Part shown: positions 56,503 to 64,000 of the stretch, in pieces
Position numbering within the stretch: position 1 is the stretch's first letter
Layout of the letters: each line of letters opens with the position of its first letter
The notes under the pieces: generated by a model
The model's input: the letters and a program-made list of their open reading frames with translations, nothing else
Database searches by the model: none
Told to the model about the DNA's origin: nothing
Program-made: the position numbers and the translations under genes
DNA from: Sparus aurata
Taxonomy: Eukaryota > Chordata > Actinopteri > Spariformes > Sparidae
Direction: 5' to 3'
DNA: 64,000 nt
Assembly: GCF_900880675.1 (NCBI RefSeq)
Contig: NC_044196.1
Span: forward strand, 6,733,557 to 6,797,556

Positions 56503-57735
56503 GTTGTCGTTGTTGTTGTTATACTGGTGGTATGAACATAACCAGCAATACAACAACCACAGGTACCAAGTTTATATGATGTGACAGTTGGGATGGAAAA
56601 GATTATCACAAAATTCATTATGTGACTGTTACATATCTTCCTCCCCTCTTCAGCGACTGCTGCTTCGCCGACCATCAGTTTAGCAGGGATTGACAGAACC
56701 TCCAGTGGAGTGGTTCTACAGTGTGAGTCCACGGGCTGGTATCCAGAACCTGAGGTGTTGTGGCTGGACGGTGAGGGAAACCTCCTCTCTGCTGGACCTA
56801 CAGAGACAGTCAGAGGTCCTGATGACCTCTATACTGTCAGCAGCAGAGTGACTGTGGAGAAGAGACACAGCAACAGCTTCACCTGTAGAGTCCAACAGAA
56901 CAGCACCAACCAGACCAGAGAGGCACACATACATGTTCCAGGTAGGAAATGATTTATAAATGTATGATGTGTTCATCACTTTCACATCAAACAGTGGAGT
57001 TGTGTTTTTTGGAAATGTGGCTCAACATTTTCTGTCTTTATTTCAGATGATTTCTTCGTGGTCCCGTCTGGTTCTGCCGCCTGTATCACCATCAGCTTGG
57101 TTGCTTGCTTCACATGTGTTCTTGCAGTTGTCTTTGTTGTGTGGAAATTGAGGCGGAGCAAAACCAGTAAGTTACAAAGTCATTATTTTTTACCTTCTGC
57201 CCTTTTTTCCAAGATAAAAGATGGACAGGCGGAACAAACAGCACAACATCAAACAATATATTCACACTTGGAATAAAACTGTTCCTGTCTTTATTTCCTC
57301 ACAGAAACCAAGATGATCTCACAAAGAGAAGAACAGCGACTGATGGCAGAGAAGGACAAAATGAAGGATGATGAGAAGAGACTGGCAGGGATCAATGAAG
57401 AACACAAAGGCATGGTTGACACCCTGGTGAAACAGAAGGAGGAACTGAAGAACCAGAGAGATCAACTGAAACAGCTACGGACGAAAGTAGAGAAACTGGT
57501 GGAAGACAATGAACGTCAGCTTCAGTCAGTGGAGAAAGAAATGACAGATAAAGGATTGACTAGTGCACCAAAGCATAAAGAAATGATATCTAACAACAAG
57601 TGGAACCTGAGTGACAGAGTGAAGGAAGTTGACACTATGGTCCTGAACACAGAGAAGTTATTATTGATGACAGAGGATGTGATTTTTAAAATGACAAAAA
57701 AGAAGGAAACAGAGAACCATATAAATGAAGAGTAA
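55699..57735 (+). CDS. Butyrophilin-like protein, intact: SP, IgV, IgC-like, TM, coiled coil
   Basis: Exons: 55699-55804 (signal peptide MLLLKTRQLK, LLLLTHCCGG), 56098-56439 (IgV, GEDVILPCHLRP to DKGTYRCYF), 56654-56941 (IgC-like, VVLQCESTGWYPEPEVLW to SFTCRVQQ), 57047-57166 (TM, CITISLVACFTCVLAVVFVVW) and 57305-57735 (cytoplasmic coiled coil, REEQRLMAEKDKMKDDEK, ELKNQRDQLKQLRTKVEK, NERQLQSVEKEMT, stop). About 428 residues; every junction is phase 1. CxSxGWYPEPxVxW is the hallmark of the butyrophilin/MOG/B7-like C domain. There is no B30.2 domain, a common state in fish members. Family members are co-signalling ligands on antigen-presenting or epithelial cells; the role here is inferred from the family. 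This is the only copy in the window that keeps all parts. Confidence 0.88.
56463..56503. repeat. (ATT)n microsatellite
   Basis: In the intron between the V and C exons of the butyrophilin-like gene. Confidence 0.95.
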
Positions 57736-58400
57736 TGTGGACTGAAGAGTGTTAAACACTAAACATGCACATTGAAAGATATAGTACAAACACAAAGAGA
57801 TAAGAGAAAATATATCTTTATATACATGTATATATATGGGTGTGTGTGTGCGTGTGTGTGTGTGTTTGTTTTTTTAATTTCTCAAAAAACTTGCAAAACC
57901 AATATCTTATTTTATCTTATTAGTTTTTATTTGTTTAATAGCATGTTCTTCTGTTGTTTTTTATAAATATAGTTATGCATTATGTGCGTATTGTTATGAT
58001 TTCATGTTGTGAGTTGTTTCATTGAATTTCTGTCTTTATGTTTGACTGGTATAGCTTTTTTGTGCTTTGTTGATATTGAGATGTCAATTTGAGCATTTGT
58101 GTGAAGGTTAGTGACCATCTAGTGTTATAAGTAAGTTAACTAACAGTTCAGAACAGTGTATCTGTGGTATAATGTGAAACCATCAGGACTGTATTTACCG
58201 TTCCTCGTGTACTCGTGCAGATGCACAATGCAAACAGAATGAGGACCCATGGTACAGTGAACTGCTGTGTGTGTGGTTTTAAAACTGAAATGAATGTGGT
58301 GTGAGTTCTTGCTGTTATCGATGCTCTTGTGAGCGGACACCAAGGGGAGAATCAGCGAGCTGTGACGGTTGGAAACTTAATATAAATGCGTCTCTGAGCT
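57736..58400 (+). other. Probable 3' UTR of the butyrophilin-like gene
   Basis: AT-rich with a short TG repeat near 57840. No clear AATAAA before 58555. Confidence 0.35.
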
Positions 58401-58404
58401 CGGT

Positions 58405-58590
58405 GTGTCTGCTTCAGTTCAAACTGCTGCAACCACATCATGTTGGTTGCTGACCACACTGAGTGTATTGAAGAGCTGCAGCAGCTTCGTTCTCATAAAC
58501 AGCATCTTCAGACGTATGAACAGAAAGAATGATGTGGTTTAACTGTCATGCTTCAATAAACCACTGGTACTTAAAAATGAGGATGAAGGC
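58405..58590 (+). repeat. Low-copy repeat, copy 3, with AATAAA at 58555
   Basis: Third copy of the family at 33770 and 40780. Here it lies 670 bp after a butyrophilin-like stop codon on the same strand and contains the first good poly(A) signal, so it may be the transcript end. Confidence 0.55.
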
Positions 58591-58703
58591 TGAACCGAAG
58601 ATGATACGAGTGTGCTTCATCACTCTGAATCTCTTTACCCTGAGAAAAACGGTAACAATGTAACGGACAGTTCTTACGTACATTCAGCTGTGTGTTCACT
58701 GAT

Positions 58704-58709
58704 TTTATT
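58704..58709 (-). promoter_or_regulatory. Poly(A) signal, FcR-like gene 3
   Basis: AATAAA on the minus strand, about 230 bp after the stop codon. Confidence 0.55.
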
Positions 58710-58935
58710 GAACAACATGAGATAAAAAGTTTGCGTAATTTACATCACAAGTCACTTTATGATAAAAAAATGTATATATAAAATGGTAAGAAAATCAAGC
58801 ATATTACTATATTTTCAAATCGTTACAGATTTAATCATATATAGATTAAAAAATAAAAAATACTGAGCTACCATAAAATCATCAACTAAAAGTTAGAAAG
58901 GGAGATAACTTTACACAGATGATCTCCTCTGTACT

Positions 58936-61900
58936 TCAGTCAGGTGTCAGAGGCCTGTAACACACAGGAAAGACACAAACTAAGAGATTTTATCTCAAAG
59001 GGAAAATGAAAAGAGCTTCAGAGTTTAAATCATCAGGTCAGTCTACCTTCTGGCATTCCGTAAAACTGGAATGCGAAAAACAATTGTATTGTTATTGTAA
59101 TAAACAGCTGTTAATTTTCACTTTGGTTTAAACCTCCAACGTACATTTCACCAACTCCATTATAGTCATTGCAAAGCTTTTTTTCTAGTGGAGAGCTTTT
59201 TCATCATCTGCGTGGTAAGTATGAACATTGTGGTCGTAACTCAGTGCAGATACATAAACTGTAATATCAGAGGAAACAGCCTCAGTCTTACCGATAGTAG
59301 ACTGAAGAATAGACTCTCTTGTCTGGTACATGTGGCTTGGCTCCATCTCTGGATACGTCTGGCTCTGTTTGGTGAAAAGTCGGAATAATTCCCCACATAG
59401 TATTAAATGATGTTTGCTCAGGTTAAGAGGTACAAAAGATGAAATGTGGGAGAGAAAACTAAACGCTGCTGAAGTGTCAAACCATAACATCTGTAGATAA
59501 CTTCGGACTCTTTGGTCAAATCGACAGTAGAGTATTACGGACAGAGGTTTTTTCCATTATGCAAAAAGTCAATGTGAATAAATCAAATAAAATCAAATCA
59601 AATCAACTTTATTTATATAGCACCTTTCATACATGTAAAAATGCAACCCAAAGTGCTTTACATTAAAAGAAAAGAAAATGAAACAAACCCCCTTAACATC
59701 CCCACTCCGCACCCTCATTCATGTAACAAGAACACACACACACACACATACACAAGCACACACACTCTTGAGCGTAATACACTGATACATACACCCCACC
59801 CCCACCCCCCGCAAGATACAATGGAATTCGGCCGAGCACTGATAGATCAAGTGCGGAAACACCATCGTATGGGAGCCATCCCCACCGAGAGCCGTCCAAG
59901 CCCACGTCCACAGGGGACGCCGCCAGAGACCGGCCCGACCCAGACAGATAGGGGCTAGTACCACCTCCATAAAGCTCTGGGGCAGGACTCCCCAACTGAC
60001 GGGGCCCAGACAACCCCCAGGACGGTACCCCCGTAGGCAGGCTAGACAGAGCTCCCGGTGTTGATGGCCCCCATGAGTAGAACACTGGAGCTGGAAACTA
60101 AGAAACAATAAATAAAATAAGTATTTAAAGAAATAAAAAACCTCCTAAGACAACATAAATGAATGTTAATATAAATTACTAAGAGCAGAATATAACTTTT
60201 AAGCACTAAATCCGTAAAAGCAGCATTAAAAATATAAAAATATAAAAATAAAAAAATAAAAAAATAAATGAATGAATGAATGAATGAATGAATGAATAAT
60301 AAAACCTTTAAGAGAAAATAAAAGGACAAAGGAAAAATGACAGGACAGTATAAATGAGTGGAACTAGATGAGTTGACTCAGTTAAAGTAAATTCTTCCGG
60401 TCCATCAACTTCAGTTAAGGGGGCGACTGACAGCTATGCACAGTCCTCATACTGATGATACACTGTGTTTATGAGCTAAAAGATAAAATTATGTCTTCGT
60501 TACTGAAGCTGATTGTGAAGTACAGATTCACCAGTTTATCCACACAACGCATTTTGTTGATGCAATCATATGAGCTGACTGATCTTGAAATGTCGATTTT
60601 ATTCTCTATAGTTAGATATAAACATAACACATTGGTAAAAGTCGGAGGATAACCAAAGTCAGTATTCATCCTACTGACTTTGGTGAGCTCTGGCCTTTGT
60701 CGAGGTTCTTTGAGAAAACAAATCAGTACAATGTAAATGTAATATCTAGAAGTCAAGGTGACATTACCTGTGTCTTTCCAACTGAGAAGAAATCCCATCA
60801 CCAACAACAACGGAGCCACGAGTACAACAGTCCACAGCAGAGAGAGGAAATTAACGGGCTGACTGACGGGAGGATGAGTGTCTGCGTAGGAAATGAGACA
60901 TTAAACATGTTTTTATCATCTCGAACCTGGAAAACATCACACATGCTCACACATGAAAAGAAATTAACAACCTAGTCGCCAGAATACATTTTGCCAAAGT
61001 GAAATGTAAAATACATACAGTAGCGTAACATACGGCTACGTTGAAACTTTTAATTTTCAAAACCTTAACTTTAAAAATATTAACAGCATGGCTGCAGTGT
61101 GGCTGCAACAAAACAAATCACCTTCAGTCCTTTGGAGAACAGTCAGCCGGCTCTCTGGTGATTCTCCAGCTCCAGGGATTTTGCACATGTAGAGTCCTTC
61201 ATCAGACGTAGAAACATTTTGGATCATCATTGCTGCATTTTTATACCAGGCACGAAAATGGGAACCGTCTTTGTAGAAATCTGCACTGCGTTCTGACTCA
61301 GATTTGTCCTTCAAACAGTGAAGAACCACATCATGTCCCTGCACCACAGGACTGGCTGGTACGTCCAGGATCACAGAACCATCTGAACAAGGTGATGAGA
61401 AGATATTTTGTGTTAAACGTTATTTCTATATATGAAACATCATCCAGGTACTATTCCAATTAAAAGCCTTAATAAGAGAGTTTAAGAACATCGCCGGATT
61501 AGGAATAAAACGTTCCATTCCTGTGTAATGTCTCAGTTTTAGGTAGTCAACAGGAATTCAGTCAATCAGTGGTGCTATTTAAATTGCATGTAAAATGAAT
61601 TCATATCTTTTCTATTTGTCCATCATGGCGGAAAAATGTTGGAGACCTTTCTCGAATACCAGTAGCCTGTTAATGACTATATTTACTCAGTATTGTAACT
61701 CAGAAGTGGCTATTTTAGGTAGTCAACAGGAAATTCATAGGATTAAGATTGAAAATGATATTTGAGTTACTAATGTGTATCATTCTCCATATACCAGCCT
61801 TTAAGGGAAAAACAGCCTGGGAATTGTTCATCCCTGACTCATGTGTGCTGAGACCCTATTTGTACTGTTGGTGCTGTTCTGAGCATTATTTGTGGCATTT

Positions 61901-63086
61901 TGGTGGCGGTTTATATTTGGATCCATTTTCTGCAATGTATTGTTGTTGTGCGGTTGATAAAACTCCGTAAATTAGCGGTCTGCTAACTTGATCTCTCGAG
62001 AGGGAGTCTAACACAGATTCACAGTGTGTGAGACCATGGATTAAATTAACACCGGAATATCCCTTTAATGGACCTCATGTCAGTAATTTCATGGTCATAT
62101 CCTCCACATGGCAGCCTAAGAAAATTTGCTGGGAAGAACTAAATGTAGTTAAATTAAGTATGTCTTCCATACATCAAAATGTTCGATTGTTTAGCTGAAA
62201 CTCTTTTCCAAAATGCTAAATTACGCTAACTGTGTCTCTGCCTCAAATAAATCAGACTCCCTCAATTTGGTATAAGCTAAACATACCAGTGACAGTGATG
62301 TTGACAGCACGACTCGTTCTTCCCTCTGCATCTTCACACCAGTACTCTCCACTATGTTGTTTAAAGGAAGGATTAATGCTGCAGGACGGGGCTGATGAGT
62401 TCCAGGTGTCAGAAACTGCTGGAGTTATTGGAGTTTGGAGATTTCTCATCACTCTCCATTCAGTCAAACCAGTGAACTCTTCACAATTTACAGTGAAAGT
62501 CTCATATTCAAAATGTTGCAGTCTGTTTGGAGAAACACTGGGAAAAGCTGCATCTGAGACAAAAACACAGAAACACAACAATCACGTGAAGATATGTTCA
62601 AAAGACGAATCACAATGTGTTAAAAGTATCACAACACATTATAGTATAAAACAAACGCACATACCAGGAGCTAAGACACTTATCAGGAATATCACACCAA
62701 CTGTTCGCAATTTTTAGACTGGCAGCTAATTAATAAAGTCCAACTTACCAGCTCTCAGAGCAAAGCAGCTGTGGTACAGCTGTACAACGAGCAGGACCGA
62801 CACATCCGTCACTGAGCAACACATGAAGAGAGCGTTATGTGTTAACATTCTCCGGTGAAAAACTAAAACACGTGGTTGAATTACAAATCAAGAGAGTCAA
62901 CTTTATGTTTTTGCTGTTATTTCTGTGTGTGTGTGTGTGTGTGTCGCAAGTAGACTAGTGGCCAATTAGTGGAAGCTAATGAGGAGCCAAATAAAACTAA
63001 TAACAAATGAAGTGTGTGCAGATGTTAACAACTATTGACTGACAGAAGTACTCACAAAGCCTGATGCAGAGAGCTGGAACGTCCAT
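58936..63086 (-). CDS. Fc-receptor-like gene 3, inverted close relative of gene 1
   Basis: Exons on the minus strand: 63086-63056 (MDVPALCIRL), 62811-62749 (LTDVSVLLVVQLYHS), 62553-62287 (Ig D1: FTVNCEEF, GEYWCED), 61382-61122 (Ig D2: VVLHCLKDK, GLYMCKIP), 60881-60768 (TM: FLSLLWTVVLVAPLLLVMGF), 60707-60654 (EPRQRPELTKVSRMNTDF), 59364-59292 (tail, DKRVYSSVYYR) and 58954-58936 (PLTPD, stop). Phases all fit and give about 293 residues. D1 and D2 are nearly the same as in gene 1, and the last exon (RPLTPD versus RPLAPD) also matches, so the two are recent duplicates in opposite orientation. The ITIM mini-exons of gene 1 were not found here; the single VYSSV has Arg at -2 and is not a strict ITIM. 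No charged TM residue. Confidence 0.75.
59583..60110 (-). mobile_element. Retroposon-like repeat with LINE-type tail
   Basis: The left edge, read on the minus strand, ends in TGCTATATAAATAAAGTTG followed by a GATTT-rich tail, the kind of 3' end shared by fish LINEs and SINEs. The remainder is GC-rich compared with its surroundings. It sits in the intron between FcR-like gene 3 exons at 60654 and 59364. Family not identified. Confidence 0.4.
60230..60300. repeat. (AATA)n/(AATG)n microsatellite
   Basis: Seven to eight AATG units preceded by AAATA units, in an intron of FcR-like gene 3. Confidence 0.9.
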
Positions 63087-63099
63087 GATGTTCTGCTGC

Positions 63100-63200
63100 T
63101 GACTGTCACAGCGTCAGACTGACACACAACTAAGACTAAATGCAGGTCGGACCCTCCTCTTCCTGTCTGCATTATTTCTGGTGTTGAGCCGCATGTTTAG
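63100..63200 (-). promoter_or_regulatory. FcR-like gene 3: conserved 5' UTR/promoter block
   Basis: On the minus strand: CAACACCAGAAATAATGC, GGAAGAGGA and then ATG at 63086. Nearly identical to the block before gene 1. Confidence 0.45.
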
Positions 63201-63209
63201 AAATATCTA

Positions 63210-63890
63210 CAAGAGGCACAGCTGATATCGCAGACGAAATTATCTCACTGGTTCAGTCCTGCAAAAAACAACAAGTGTAGCTGAAGATAAAAGCGTGGTG
63301 GTCAGTCTTGAAATACGCACGAGTCTACAGCGGTAAGATCATGAAACGTGAAGCTGCACCAACAAACACTTTCCTGATACACTCTAAATGACTGAGCAAA
63401 CTAATACATACATGCGAAACCTACATGTGTATGACGAAGACTTCATTTCTCATTTATACTTTAAGATAATTTCAATATTAGGCAATTGAGCTCAGCCGAG
63501 CTAATTTGAACCTGGGCAGACAGCTGAGTCTTGGATCTGGGTAATATCACCTACCCAGGCTTGATGGCTGTTTCATTAGCTGCACACAGAGGCAGGAAAA
63601 GTAAAGCATGTTAATGTTTGGGCCCCCCAAAGAATTAAGCTGTACCGTGCACAGCTGCGACTCATGATCAGTGAGTGCATCGTGTTAATGATCGCTGGCT
63701 TTATCAAAAGGGTTATTTGAAATCAATTTGAAAGCCATCTTATATTAAGGTTTTAATTGTTGTGATTTTTAGTTACTTAGAATCTTCTAATATAAACATG
63801 GAAAATCATTAACAAGACATCTGGAGCTAACCCTTGGTGTCAAGAGTATGTATCTCATAAAATAACACTACTGAACACTGTTTGGTGAAG
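63210..63890. other. No gene seen
   Basis: Upstream flank of FcR-like gene 3. No exon recognised. Confidence 0.4.
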
Positions 63891-63897
63891 ACCCCTT

Positions 63898-64000
63898 AAT
63901 CGGACTCTACAATCGGACTCTACAATCGGACTCTACAATCGGACTCTACAATCGGACTCTACAATCAGACTCCACAATCAGACTCCACAGTCAGACTCTA
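63898..64000. repeat. 13-bp minisatellite, continuing past the window
   Basis: About eight tandem units of AATCGGACTCTAC and variants (AATCAGACTCCAC), running off the right edge. Confidence 0.9.

Noticed and set aside
59641..60108. Proline/glycine-rich frames on both strands
   Set aside because: They fall in a repeat with a LINE-type tail inside an intron of FcR-like gene 3.

Overview
The window reads as nuclear DNA of a teleost fish, probably a percomorph (inference). It is AT-rich, with split genes, consensus GT/AG splice sites, long introns, and fish-type hAT, piggyBac, Harbinger and L2-like elements. It lies inside a fast-evolving immunoglobulin-superfamily cluster. All exon chains here were assembled by eye from splice signals and phase; none is confirmed by transcripts.

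Layout. (1) 1-1314: end of a Harbinger element with remnants of both its genes, inserted into a duplicated gene module. (2) 1315-24900: five tandem minus-strand modules (A, B, C, D, E from left to right). They encode the tail end of butyrophilin-like genes (signal peptide or anchor, one transmembrane helix, cytoplasmic coiled coil) and show no Ig domains. Module B is the best preserved. Its last exon is about 3.4 kb and encodes about 1,100 residues of heptads arranged in a 193-residue higher-order repeat. Modules A, D and E are broken, and C is doubtful. piggyBac and hAT insertions separate or interrupt them. (3) 26080-26830: LINE 3' end. (4) 27157-33119 and 36835-40409: two plus-strand Fc-receptor-like genes, each with a split signal peptide, two Ig domains, one TM helix and a tyrosine-motif tail. 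The first carries an amplified set of ITIM mini-exons. (5) 41500-48794: a plus-strand butyrophilin-tail gene without visible Ig exons, with an intron filled by about 3 kb of nested transposons. (6) 52951-54015: a compact signal-anchor plus coiled-coil gene. (7) 55699-57735: an intact butyrophilin-like gene (signal peptide, IgV, IgC-like, TM, coiled coil). It is the reference for what the other tails descend from. (8) 63086-58936: a third Fc-receptor-like gene on the minus strand, closely related to the first and inverted relative to it.

Two families therefore interleave. The FcR-like receptors have ITIM-type tails and are expected to damp signalling in leukocytes. The butyrophilin-derived family repeatedly keeps the TM and coiled-coil tail while losing the Ig ectodomain. 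Nearly all exon junctions in both families are phase 1, which makes such exon gain, loss and shuffling easy. A joint function is not shown by the sequence; co-residence in an immune cluster is the only link.
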